Shown in pieces: positions 49,849-58,003 of a stretch of 58,693 nt of DNA. The DNA lies in NCBI RefSeq assembly GCF_018531445.1, contig NZ_JAHDTH010000025.1, forward strand, positions 1 to 58,693. Reading direction: 5' to 3'. Both the position numbers and the translations under genes were made by a program. Source of the DNA: Pseudonocardia lacus (GTDB taxonomy: Bacteria; Actinomycetota; Actinomycetes; Mycobacteriales; Pseudonocardiaceae). The notes under the pieces are model-generated. The model did no database searches. It saw only the letters and a program-made list of their open reading frames with translations, and was not told the DNA's origin. Within the stretch, counting starts at the first letter, position 1. Every line of letters starts with the position of its first letter.

Positions 49849-50652
49849 ATGTCGAGTGGGGTGACCGGCGCGGTCGCGCTGCGGTGGGTCTGGTCGAACG
49901 TCTGGCGGCTGTGGTTCTCCGCCGCGGTCCTGGTGCTCTGGTGGGTGCTCTCGGCGGACAGCACGTCGACGTTCTTCCCGCCGCTGCAGCGCATCCTGGA
50001 GCGCCTGCACGCGCTGTGGATCGTCGGTGACGCCCGCAGCGAGCTGTGGTCGAGCCTGGGCCACTTCGCCGTCGGCTACACCGTCGCCGGGGTCGTCGGC
50101 GTCGGCGTCGGCGCGCTGCTGTGGAAGTTCCGCCGCATCGGGGACGCGGTGTCCCCCGTGCTGTACTTCGTCTACGTGATCCCGACGGCGGCGCTGCTGC
50201 CGGCGATCGTGGCGATCATGGGCATCGGATCGGCCATGAAGATCACCATCATCGTGCTGGCCGCGGTGTGGCCGACGATGCTCAACACCCTGGACGGGAT
50301 GCGCGGCGTCGACCCGCTCAAGCTCGACACGGCGAAGGTCCTGCACATGTCCGCGCTCCGGACGGTCCGGACGGTCGTGGTGCCCGCGGCGATGCCCCAG
50401 GTCATGGCCGGGCTGCGGCACAGCCTGCAGGTCGCGGTGATCATGATGGTGGTCAGCGAGCTGATCGCGTCGCAGTCGGGCATCGGCTTCTTCATCCTGG
50501 AGGCGCAGCAGCGCTTCGCCATCACCGAGATGTGGACGGGGATCATCGTCCTCGCCCTGGTCGGGAGCGTGCTGACGGTCGTCTTCATCGCCGTCGAGCG
50601 CGTCGTGCTGGCCTGGTACATCGGCGCTCGCGCCGTCGAGCGGAAGGGTTGA
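49849..50652 (+). CDS. ABC transporter permease, SsuC/TauC type (second subunit)
   Basis: Permease of 267 aa, paralogous to the preceding one. It has LYFVYVIPTAALLPAIVAIM in the centre, the cytoplasmic loop VLHMSALRTVRTVVVPAAMP, and SGIGFFILEAQQRF near the C-terminus. The gap to the previous stop is 4 bases. Two distinct permease genes in an NMT1-type system are less common than one and suggest a heteromeric membrane domain. Confidence 0.92.
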   Translation: MSSGVTGAVALRWVWSNVWRLWFSAAVLVLWWVLSADSTSTFFPPLQRILERLHALWIVGDARSELWSSLGHFAVGYTVAGVVGVGVGALLWKFRRIGDAVSPVLYFVYVIPTAALLPAIVAIMGIGSAMKITIIVLAAVWPTMLNTLDGMRGVDPLKLDTAKVLHMSALRTVRTVVVPAAMPQVMAGLRHSLQVAVIMMVVSELIASQSGIGFFILEAQQRFAITEMWTGIIVLALVGSVLTVVFIAVERVVLAWYIGARAVERKG

Positions 50653-50656
50653 GCCG

Positions 50657-51487
50657 TTGCCGCGACCAGAGGTGGCCGGCCCCGACCCGTCGGTCGCGGC
50701 GGCGAAGCGGGCCGGCGAACCGGTGCTGTCGGTCCGCACCCTCGCGAAGGCCTACGACGCCGGCACGTCGAGGGAGAAGCTCGCCATCGCCGAGGTGTCC
50801 TTCGACGTGGCCAGGGGCGAGTTCGTCTGCGTGGTCGGGCCCAGCGGCGCGGGCAAGACGACGCTGCTGCGCTGCCTGAGCGGGCTGCTCGGACCGACCT
50901 CGGGCGAGGTCCGGTTCGAGGGCACGCCGCTGCGGGCGGTCCCCGACCGGCTCAGCGTCGTCTTCCAGGACTACAGCCGCTCGCTGTTCCCGTGGCTCAC
51001 CGTCAACCGCAACGTCGCGGTGCCGCTGCGGGTCGCCGGCGTCGGGAAGCAGCAGCGGGAGGCGCGGATCCAGGAGGTGCTGCACGCCGTCCGGCTCGGC
51101 GACGTCGGCCGCAGCTACCCGTGGCAGCTCTCCGGCGGCATGCAGCAGCGGGTGGCGATCGCCCGGGCGCTGGCCCAGCAGCCGGACATGCTGCTCATGG
51201 ACGAGCCGTTCGCCTCGGTCGACGCCCAGACGCGCTTCGACCTGGAGGACCTGATCCTCGAGGTGCGCCGCGAGCTCGACATCACCGTCGTGCTCGTCAC
51301 CCACGACATCGACGAGGCGGTGTACCTCGCCGACCGGATCGTCGTGCTCACCGGGGCCCCGAGCCGCGTCCAGGAGATCGTCGACGTGCCGCTGGAGCGG
51401 CCGCGCACCCAGCTCGGCACACGGTCGAGCGAGGCGTTCGGCCGCCTGCGCCGCCACCTGATGGAGCTCGTCACCACCTCGTCCTGA
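50657..51487 (+). CDS. ABC transporter ATP-binding protein, SsuB/TauB type
   Basis: ATPase of 276 aa with Walker A GPSGAGKTT near residues 62-70, Q-loop VVFQDYSRSLFPW, signature LSGGMQQRVAIARAL, Walker B MLLMDEPF and the H-loop THDIDEAV. The start is TTG at 50657, 4 bases after the permease stop; a GTG five codons downstream is an alternative. It completes the importer begun at 48052. Confidence 0.93.
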   Translation: MPRPEVAGPDPSVAAAKRAGEPVLSVRTLAKAYDAGTSREKLAIAEVSFDVARGEFVCVVGPSGAGKTTLLRCLSGLLGPTSGEVRFEGTPLRAVPDRLSVVFQDYSRSLFPWLTVNRNVAVPLRVAGVGKQQREARIQEVLHAVRLGDVGRSYPWQLSGGMQQRVAIARALAQQPDMLLMDEPFASVDAQTRFDLEDLILEVRRELDITVVLVTHDIDEAVYLADRIVVLTGAPSRVQEIVDVPLERPRTQLGTRSSEAFGRLRRHLMELVTTSS

Positions 51488-51512
51488 CCGTCCGCGCGAG
51501 GAGACCCCGACC

Positions 51513-53126
51513 ATGCCCCGACCCGCCGAGGCCCTGCTCGACGTGATCAGCGACTGGGGCGTGGACCGGCTGTTCACCTGCCCGGGCAGCACCGAGGCCG
51601 CCGTGCTGGACGCACTCGTCCTGCGCACCGACGTCGAACTGGTGCTCACCACCCACGAGGGCGTCGCCGTGTCGATGGCCGACGGGCTCGCCCGCGTCAC
51701 CCGCCGTCCCACCGTGGCCTACCTGCACGCGAACGTCGGGCTGACCAATGGACTCAGCAATCTGGGCGCCGCCCAGCTCGCCTACTCCCCCGTCGTCGTG
51801 CTCAACGGGCTCAAGCCGTCGTCGATCCAGGCCCGGGAGGGCTTCACCACCGCCCGCCGGATGCGTGACCTCGTGCACCAGTACGTGAAGTCCGACTGGC
51901 AGTCGCTCACCGCCCCGGCGATCCCCGAGGACGTCAACCGCGCCTTCCGCACGGCCGTGACGGAGCCGGCGGGTCCGGTCTGGGTGGCGCTGAGCCAGGA
52001 CCTGATGGAGAGCACCACCGACGTCGCCGTGCCGGACACGGCGTCCTACCGGTTCGACTCCCGGGTGCGGCCGGCGCCCGACGCCGTCCGCGCCGCGGCC
52101 GACCTGCTCGCCGCCGCCGAGCGGCCCGTCCTGGTGGCCGGCAGCGAGCTCGCCCGCGTCGGCGCCGTCGACGCCTTGGTGCGCCTCGCCGAACGGCTCG
52201 GGGCACCGGTCCTGCACGAGGACCGGCGCGGGTTCGAGCGCCCCGGTTTCCCGACCGACCACCCGCACTTCCGCGGCCAGTACGAGGTGGGGAACCCGCT
52301 GGTGCGCCGGGCCGACCTGCTCGCCTTCCTGGGCGCCCGCGTGTTCAACGAGTTCGAGCCCGCCCGCGTCCCCCCGCTGCCGGCCGGAGTGCCGGTCGTG
52401 CACAGCCACATCGACCCCAAGCACGTCGGGATGATCTACGGCGTCGACGCGGCGCTGATCGGCGACCAGCGACTGGTGCTCGAAGCCCTGTTCGACGCAC
52501 TGCCCCCGGTCCCGTCGCGCGAGGTCCCACCGGCCGCGCCGGCCGTGCCCCGCACGCCGTCGGCGCCGGGCGGCCCGCTCCAGCCCGCGGACGTCGTCGA
52601 CGTCATCACCGACTCGCTGCGCGGCTCGGCCATCGTCGGCGACGCCACCACCGCGGGCGGGATCCTGCAGCAGCGGGCGCACCAGCACACCGGCGACGAC
52701 TACTTCGTCTCGACGTCGGGCTCGCTCGGGTGGGGCATGGGCGCCGCGCTCGGCATCGCGATGGGCATGCCGCACCGGCACGTCGCGGCGGTGCTCGGCG
52801 ACGGCGTGTTCCAGTTCGGCCTGCCGGCCCTGTGGTCGGCGGCCCGCGGCGGCCTGCCCGTCACCTACGTGGTCATGAACAACCAGAGCTACGCCGCCGT
52901 CGGCGCGGCGCTGCGCCGCTACGGCGGCGAGGCGGTCGCGCGGCAGCGCTACCCCGGCGTGGACATCGCCGGCCCCCGGATCGCCGACATCAGCACCGCG
53001 TTCGGCGTGCCCGGTCGGCGGGTCGACAACCTCGCCGATCTGCGGGAGTGCCTCGACACCGCCCGCACGGTCGACCACCCCACCCTCGTCGAGGTGATGA
53101 CCGACCCGGCGGCGTTCGGTCCCTAG
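51513..53126 (+). CDS. Thiamine-diphosphate enzyme, benzoylformate-decarboxylase-like
   Basis: ThDP-dependent enzyme of 537 aa. The PYR domain has the activating Glu in TTHEGVAVSMADGLA near residue 50 and the benzoylformate-decarboxylase-type His in YLHANVGLTNGLSNL near 71. The ThDP/Mg motif is GDGVFQFG followed after about 20 residues by MNNQSYAAV. It probably decarboxylates an aromatic or branched 2-oxo acid to the aldehyde, although acetolactate-synthase- or oxalyl-CoA-like roles cannot be excluded. It is the last gene of the ABC operon, 25 bases after the ATPase stop. Confidence 0.9.
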   Translation: MPRPAEALLDVISDWGVDRLFTCPGSTEAAVLDALVLRTDVELVLTTHEGVAVSMADGLARVTRRPTVAYLHANVGLTNGLSNLGAAQLAYSPVVVLNGLKPSSIQAREGFTTARRMRDLVHQYVKSDWQSLTAPAIPEDVNRAFRTAVTEPAGPVWVALSQDLMESTTDVAVPDTASYRFDSRVRPAPDAVRAAADLLAAAERPVLVAGSELARVGAVDALVRLAERLGAPVLHEDRRGFERPGFPTDHPHFRGQYEVGNPLVRRADLLAFLGARVFNEFEPARVPPLPAGVPVVHSHIDPKHVGMIYGVDAALIGDQRLVLEALFDALPPVPSREVPPAAPAVPRTPSAPGGPLQPADVVDVITDSLRGSAIVGDATTAGGILQQRAHQHTGDDYFVSTSGSLGWGMGAALGIAMGMPHRHVAAVLGDGVFQFGLPALWSAARGGLPVTYVVMNNQSYAAVGAALRRYGGEAVARQRYPGVDIAGPRIADISTAFGVPGRRVDNLADLRECLDTARTVDHPTLVEVMTDPAAFGP

Positions 53127-53152
53127 CCGGCCAGCATCAGCGGCGGGCCGGC
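53126..53152. terminator. Hairpin between convergent ThDP-enzyme and E1-beta genes
   Basis: GCCGGCC (53126-53132) pairs exactly with GGCCGGC (53146-53152) across a 13-base loop. It begins at the stop of the plus-strand gene and occupies the gap between convergent operons. Confidence 0.5.
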
Positions 53153-53159
53153 GTACCCA

Positions 53160-54131
53160 TCAGCGCCCCAGCACGCGCCGGACGGCCGCCACGACCGAGG
53201 CGGCGTCGGGCAGGTAGGCGTCCTCCAGGCCGGGGCTGAGCGGGATCGGCTGGAACGGCGCCCCGACCCGTTCGACCGGGGCGTCGAGGTCGTCGAACGC
53301 CGCCTTCTGCACCGTGGCGGCGATCTCCGCGCCGAACCCGCCGTGCGCGACGGCCTCGTGCGCGACGACCAGGTGGTGGGTGCGCCGCACGGAGTCGAGC
53401 ACCGCGGGCAGGTCCAGCGGGACCAGCGTGCGCGGGTCGACGACCTCCACCTCGACGCCCTCCGCGGCCAGTTGGTCGGCCGCGTCCAGCGACTCCGACA
53501 CCATCCGCGACATCGCCAGCACCGTCACGTCCCGGCCCGGCCGCAGGGTCGCCGCCACGCCGATCGGCACCGGCTCGACGACCTCGGGCAGCTGCTCCCT
53601 GCGCGGGTAGAGGATCTTGTTCTCCACCACGACGACCGGGTCCGGGTCGGCGATCGCCGAGGCCAGCAGGCCGGCCGCGTCCACGGCCCGGCTCGGCATC
53701 ACCACCTTCAGCCCGGGCACGTGGCACAGCCAGCTCTCCAGGCTCTGCGAGTGCTGCGCCGCGCCCCGCTGCCCGGCCCCGCCCTGGGTGCGCAGCACCA
53801 TCGGCACGCCGAGCTGGCCGCCGGACATGAACCGGGCCTTGGCGGCCTGGTTGACCAGCTGGTCGAGGGCCAGGGTCAGGAAATCCACGTACATGATCTC
53901 CAGCACCGGGCGCAGCCCGGACTGGGCGGCGCCGATCGCGACGCCGCAGATCGCCGCCTCGCTGATCGGGGTGTCCAGCACCCGGCCGGCGCCGAACTCC
54001 TCGGCCAGGCCGGTGGTGACGGTGAACGGACCGCCCACCGAGACGTCCTCGCCCAGCACCACCACCGACGGGTCCGCGCGCATGGCGGTGGCCAGGGCCG
54101 CACCGATCGCCCGGGCGTAGGTGGTGATCAC
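53160..54131 (-). CDS. 2-oxoacid dehydrogenase E1 beta subunit (second pair)
   Basis: Transketolase-type E1 beta of 323 aa: VVLGEDVSVGGPFTVTTGLA near residues 24-43, RVLDTPISEAAICGVAIGAA, YVDFLTLALDQLVNQAAKAR and HHLVVAHEAVAHGGFGAEI. It pairs with the E1 alpha encoded just before it to decarboxylate a 2-oxo acid and pass the acyl group to E2. GTG at 54131 overlaps the alpha stop by 4 bases. It is the last gene of the operon. Confidence 0.93.
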   Translation of the reverse strand: MITTYARAIGAALATAMRADPSVVVLGEDVSVGGPFTVTTGLAEEFGAGRVLDTPISEAAICGVAIGAAQSGLRPVLEIMYVDFLTLALDQLVNQAAKARFMSGGQLGVPMVLRTQGGAGQRGAAQHSQSLESWLCHVPGLKVVMPSRAVDAAGLLASAIADPDPVVVVENKILYPRREQLPEVVEPVPIGVAATLRPGRDVTVLAMSRMVSESLDAADQLAAEGVEVEVVDPRTLVPLDLPAVLDSVRRTHHLVVAHEAVAHGGFGAEIAATVQKAAFDDLDAPVERVGAPFQPIPLSPGLEDAYLPDAASVVAAVRRVLGR

Positions 54132-55084
54132 CGGCCGTACACCAGCGATGCGGCCAGGGCGGCGTCGGGGAACGGGCTCTCCCGGGCCGCCAGCACGGCC
54201 CGCTCCACCTCGTCGCGGGCGGCCCGCTCGAACCCGGGCAGCTCGTCCGGGTCGAGGCGACCGTCGCCGGTCGCCGCCCGCTGCAGGCGCGCGATGGGGT
54301 CGCGCTCGCGCCACTCGGCCGACGACACGGCCTCCCGGTAGCGGTCGGGGTCGCCCTCGTAGTGCCCGCGCAGCCGGTGGGTGAGGCACTCCAGCAACGC
54401 CGGCCCCTCCCCCGCCCGCACCGCCGGGAGCAGCCCGGCCACGGCGTCCCACACCGCGTCGACGTCGTTGCCGTCCACGGTGCCCCCGGCCAGCCCGAAG
54501 GGGGCGACCACGTCGCGGACCCGTTCCACCGGGGTGTGCGCCGAGCGCGGGCTGAACTCGGCGAAGCCGTTGTTCTCGCATACCAGTAGCACCGGCAGCC
54601 GCCACAGCGCGGCCAGGTTGACCGACTCGGCGAACAGGCCGGCCTGCACCGCGCCGTCGCCGAAGAACACCACCGCCACCGCGTCGCGGCCGGCCGCGCG
54701 CAGCGCCAGCGCGCTGCCCAGTGCCAACGGGATGTTGCCGCCCACCACCCCGGTGGCGCCCAGGAACCCGTGCTCGACGTCGACCAGGTGCATCGACCCG
54801 CCCATCCCCCGGCACAGCCCGTCGCGGCGGCCCATCAGCTCAGCCAGCGCGCGCGCCATCGACGCGCCCTTGGCCAGCGCGTGGCCGTGCGCCCGGTGCC
54901 CGCTGTAGACGGCGTCGGCGGTGCGCAACTGCCCGCAGACGGCGGCGGCCACGCCCTCCTGGCCGATCGAGAGGTGGATCAGCCCGTGCACCTCGTCGGC
55001 CCGCTTGAGCTGCCCGACGCGCTCCTCGAAGGCCCGGATGCGCCACATCATGGCCAGCACCGCCCGGGTCTGCTCGGCGTCCAC
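54128..55084 (-). CDS. 2-oxoacid dehydrogenase E1 alpha subunit (second pair)
   Basis: E1 alpha of 318 aa. The ThDP motif is GDGAVQAGLFAESVNLAA followed by LLVCENNGFAEFSP. Also seen are HLSIGQEGVAAAV, YSGHRAHGHALAKG and GLCRGMGGSMHLVD. The short length and absence of an N-terminal extension resemble acetoin-dehydrogenase-type E1 alpha. It differs from the other alpha subunit in the variable loop after NN. GTG at 55084 begins two bases after the stop of the first E1 beta. Confidence 0.93.
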   Translation of the reverse strand: MDAEQTRAVLAMMWRIRAFEERVGQLKRADEVHGLIHLSIGQEGVAAAVCGQLRTADAVYSGHRAHGHALAKGASMARALAELMGRRDGLCRGMGGSMHLVDVEHGFLGATGVVGGNIPLALGSALALRAAGRDAVAVVFFGDGAVQAGLFAESVNLAALWRLPVLLVCENNGFAEFSPRSAHTPVERVRDVVAPFGLAGGTVDGNDVDAVWDAVAGLLPAVRAGEGPALLECLTHRLRGHYEGDPDRYREAVSSAEWRERDPIARLQRAATGDGRLDPDELPGFERAARDEVERAVLAARESPFPDAALAASLVYGR

Positions 55085-55086
55085 GC

Positions 55087-56070
55087 TCAGACCCGGGTCC
55101 CGGAGTGTTCGACGACCCGGCGCACCGCGGCGACGACCTTCGCCTCGTCGGGCAGCACGTGCTCCTCCATCGGCCTGCTGTAGGCGATCCCCGCGTCCAG
55201 CCCGGTGACCTGCACGATCGGGGCGCGCAGCGCGTCGAACCCGGCCTCGGCCACCTCGGCGGCGAGCACCGCGGCGACCGAGGCGTGCCGGGTGGCCTGG
55301 TCGACCAGCACCAGCCGCCCGGTGCGCCGCACCGAGGCCAGCACGGTGGCGGTGTCCAGCGGGGCGATCGTGCGCGGGTCGATCACCTCGGCCTCGATGC
55401 CGTCGGCGGCCAGCGTCGCGGCCGCCGCCAGCGCCATCGGCACGGTCCAGCCGGTGGCGACCAGCGTGACGTCGGCGCCCGGCCGGCGGATCACGGCCTG
55501 CCCGAAGGGCACCAGGTGCTCGCCGTCGGGCACCTCACCGCGGTCCAGGGTCAGCAGGTAGTGGTGCAGGAACAGCACGGGGTTGTCGTCGCGGATCGCG
55601 GTGGCCATCAGCCCCTTCGCGTCGGCCGGGGTGGAGGGCAGGGCGACCTTCAGCCCGGGCACGCCCATGAACATCCCGTAGATCGAGCCGGTGTGCTGGC
55701 CCGCCCAGCCAGCGGTGAACCCGTAGCCGGCCTTGAGCACCATCGGCACCCGCACCCGCCCGCCGCTCATGTGGTGGAACCGGTTGCCCTCGTTGACCAC
55801 CTGATCCATGGCGACCAGCAGGAACTCCGCCATCGTGGCGTCCACTACCGGGCGCATCCCGGCCAGTGCGGCGCCGACGGCCATCCCGATCTCGGCGGTC
55901 TCCGAGATCGGGGTGACCCGCACCCGGTTCTCGCCGTAGCGCTGCACGAACGGGTCGTCGGGTCGGCCGCCGACGCTCTGCCCGAGCAGCAGCACCCGCT
56001 CGTCGCGGGCCATCTCCTGGTCGATCGCCTCCATCACGGCGCCGATGTAGGTGGTCTCGTGGGTGCTCAT
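55087..56070 (-). CDS. 2-oxoacid dehydrogenase E1 beta subunit (first pair)
   Basis: E1 beta of 327 aa: RVLLLGQSVGGRPDDPF, RVRVTPISETAEIGMAVGAA, AEFLLVAMDQVVNEGNRFHH, and GRLVLVDQATRHASVAAVLA. The sequence GQSVGG replaces the common GEDV at residues about 30-33, so the conserved Asp/Glu pair near the ThDP site is altered compared with the second beta subunit. ATG at 56070 overlaps the alpha stop by 4 bases. Confidence 0.92.
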   Translation of the reverse strand: MSTHETTYIGAVMEAIDQEMARDERVLLLGQSVGGRPDDPFVQRYGENRVRVTPISETAEIGMAVGAALAGMRPVVDATMAEFLLVAMDQVVNEGNRFHHMSGGRVRVPMVLKAGYGFTAGWAGQHTGSIYGMFMGVPGLKVALPSTPADAKGLMATAIRDDNPVLFLHHYLLTLDRGEVPDGEHLVPFGQAVIRRPGADVTLVATGWTVPMALAAAATLAADGIEAEVIDPRTIAPLDTATVLASVRRTGRLVLVDQATRHASVAAVLAAEVAEAGFDALRAPIVQVTGLDAGIAYSRPMEEHVLPDEAKVVAAVRRVVEHSGTRV

Positions 56071-57122
56071 GCCGGGGCCTCCGCGTACACGTGCTCCAGT
56101 GCGGCCGCCGGCTCCGGGAACGGGGCGGCCAGGGCGGTGTCGACCGCGTGCTGCATCTCCTCGGCGGCGTCCGCGGCGATCGAGCGGGCCGGCGCGTCGC
56201 CGAGCACGCCCGCGGCGACCAGCGCGGCCCGGAAGCGCGGCACCGGGTCGCCGCGCTTGGCCGCCTCGTACTCCTCGACCGCGCCGAACCGGGAGATCGC
56301 CTCGTGCTCCGGGTAGTGCAGCGGCACCCCCGGTGGGGCGATCGAGTTGCCGTGCGCGGAGAGGCGGTACACCCGCGACTCCACCAGCGTGGGTCCCTCC
56401 CCCGCCCGGGCCCGCGCGACGGCCGCCGACAGCGCGTCGTACACGGCCAGCGGGTCGCCGCCGTCGACGGTGACGCCGGGCATCGAGTACGCCTTGGCCT
56501 TGGTGGCCAGCGGCTCGCCGGCGGCGGCGTTCGCGTCCTCCTGCTCGGTGCGCACCCCCGCGCTGAAGCTGTTGTTCTCCAGGACGTAGACCACCGGCAG
56601 CTTCCACAGCGCGGCGATGTTGAGCGACTCGTGGAACGCGCCCTGCTTGCTGGCGCCGTCGCCGAAGAAGCCCAGGACGACGTCGCGGTCGCCGCGGATC
56701 TGCGCCGCCCACGCCGCGCCGGTGGCGTGCGGGATGCCCTGGCCGACGATGCCGGAGGTGCCCAGGAACCCGCGCTCGGGGTCGCACAGGTGCATCGAGC
56801 CGCCGTACCCCCCGCAGGTGCCGGTCGCCCGCCCGTAGATCTCGGCCATCATCGCGGCGGTGTCGCTGCCCAGCGCGATGGGGTAGCCGTGGCAGCGGTA
56901 GGTGGCGGTCAGCTGGTCGCCGGGGCGCAGCGCGGCCACCGACCCGACGATCGAGGCCTCGGCCCCGTCGGCCAGGTGGGTGTGCCCGCGGATCACCCCC
57001 GGGTGCTCGGCGAAGGTCCGCTTGACCCGCTCCTCGAACTCGCGGATGCGCACCATCTGCCGGTACAGCTCGACCAGCCGGTCGGGGGCCAGGCCCCGAG
57101 GATCGAACGCCGGGTCGGTCAC
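56067..57122 (-). CDS. 2-oxoacid dehydrogenase E1 alpha subunit (first pair)
   Basis: E1 alpha of 351 aa with the ThDP motif GDGASKQGAFHESLNIAA followed by VVYVLENNSFSAGVRTEQED. Other family segments are GHTHLADGAEASIVGSVAAL, YRCHGYPIALGSD and GGYGGSMHLCDPERGFLGT. It is about 30 residues longer than the second alpha subunit. GTG at 57122 has GGGAGGAA upstream and overlaps the TIM-barrel gene stop by 4 bases. Confidence 0.93.
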   Translation of the reverse strand: MTDPAFDPRGLAPDRLVELYRQMVRIREFEERVKRTFAEHPGVIRGHTHLADGAEASIVGSVAALRPGDQLTATYRCHGYPIALGSDTAAMMAEIYGRATGTCGGYGGSMHLCDPERGFLGTSGIVGQGIPHATGAAWAAQIRGDRDVVLGFFGDGASKQGAFHESLNIAALWKLPVVYVLENNSFSAGVRTEQEDANAAAGEPLATKAKAYSMPGVTVDGGDPLAVYDALSAAVARARAGEGPTLVESRVYRLSAHGNSIAPPGVPLHYPEHEAISRFGAVEEYEAAKRGDPVPRFRAALVAAGVLGDAPARSIAADAAEEMQHAVDTALAAPFPEPAAALEHVYAEAPA

Positions 57123-58003
57123 GGGGTTCCTCCCTGTCCCGCGCCGGCCAGGTCGAGCTGGGCGCGGGTGGTCTCGACGGTGCGCCGGAACATCTCCGGC
57201 ATCGGCAGGGCGCGCAGGTCGTCGGAGAGCACCTCGACCCCCCACGGGCCGCGGTAGCCCAGCCCGGTCAGCGCCCGGACGTAGCCGGGGATGTCGAACT
57301 CGCCCTCGCCGGGCAGCCGGCGGAACCGGGTGGTCTCCACGCTGTGGTCGGGCATGTCGGCGCGCATCCCGTCGCTGAGCTCGACGTAGCCGAGCAGGTC
57401 GGCCGGGACGGTGGCCAGCTCGTCGGGCGCGATCCGCATCTTGCCCAGGTGCCAGGTGTCCAGGGCGATCCCGCCGTTGGCGGCGCCGGCCCCACCCACG
57501 ATCCGCACCACCGCCTCGATCGAGCCGGCGTTGACGTCGAAGGGCATCAGCTCGTAGGCCAGCGGCGCGCCGTGGCGTCCGGCCGCGTCCGCGCACAGCT
57601 CGGCGAAGGCCGTGGTGAGCTGGTCGAGCCCGGCCTCGGTGCGCTTGAGGTTGCCCAGCTTGATGTGGTGCGCGCCGAGCTCGGCCGCGGCGCCGAACAG
57701 CAGGTCGCGCTGCTGGTCGGAGGCGGTGCGCCGGGGGTCGCCGGGCGGGACGAACCAGTCGTTGAGGAACTCCAGCTCCAGCACCTCCAGCCCGTGGTCG
57801 ACGAAGATCGAACGCAGCTCGGCGAGGCTGTGGGTCCGCAGCAGGTGCTCCAGGTCGGCGTGCCACAGGCCGAGCCCGCGCATCCCGACCCCGGCGGCCT
57901 CGGCGCAGCGCTCGGGCCAGCCGAACAGGCTCCACTCCCGGCCGGTGCCGATCTGCACCGGCCCGGCCGTGGTCCAGTACGAGCCGAGCACGTCGACGGT
58001 CAT
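57119..58003 (-). CDS. Sugar-phosphate isomerase/epimerase-like TIM-barrel protein
   Basis: Xylose-isomerase-like (AP endonuclease 2 fold) protein of 294 aa. The metal-site pattern is visible: Glu in APLAYELMPFD, Asp-x-x-His in IALDTWHLGKM, and the last Glu in WGVEVLSDDL; HHIKLGNLKRTEAGL is the barrel strand before them. Relatives include hydroxypyruvate isomerase, tagatose epimerase and inosose enzymes. ATG at 58003 follows AGGAGGTCCC. It sits between E2 and E1 alpha with 4-base overlaps on both sides, so its product probably feeds the dehydrogenase, which is unusual for this complex. Confidence 0.9.
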   Translation of the reverse strand: MTVDVLGSYWTTAGPVQIGTGREWSLFGWPERCAEAAGVGMRGLGLWHADLEHLLRTHSLAELRSIFVDHGLEVLELEFLNDWFVPPGDPRRTASDQQRDLLFGAAAELGAHHIKLGNLKRTEAGLDQLTTAFAELCADAAGRHGAPLAYELMPFDVNAGSIEAVVRIVGGAGAANGGIALDTWHLGKMRIAPDELATVPADLLGYVELSDGMRADMPDHSVETTRFRRLPGEGEFDIPGYVRALTGLGYRGPWGVEVLSDDLRALPMPEMFRRTVETTRAQLDLAGAGQGGTP

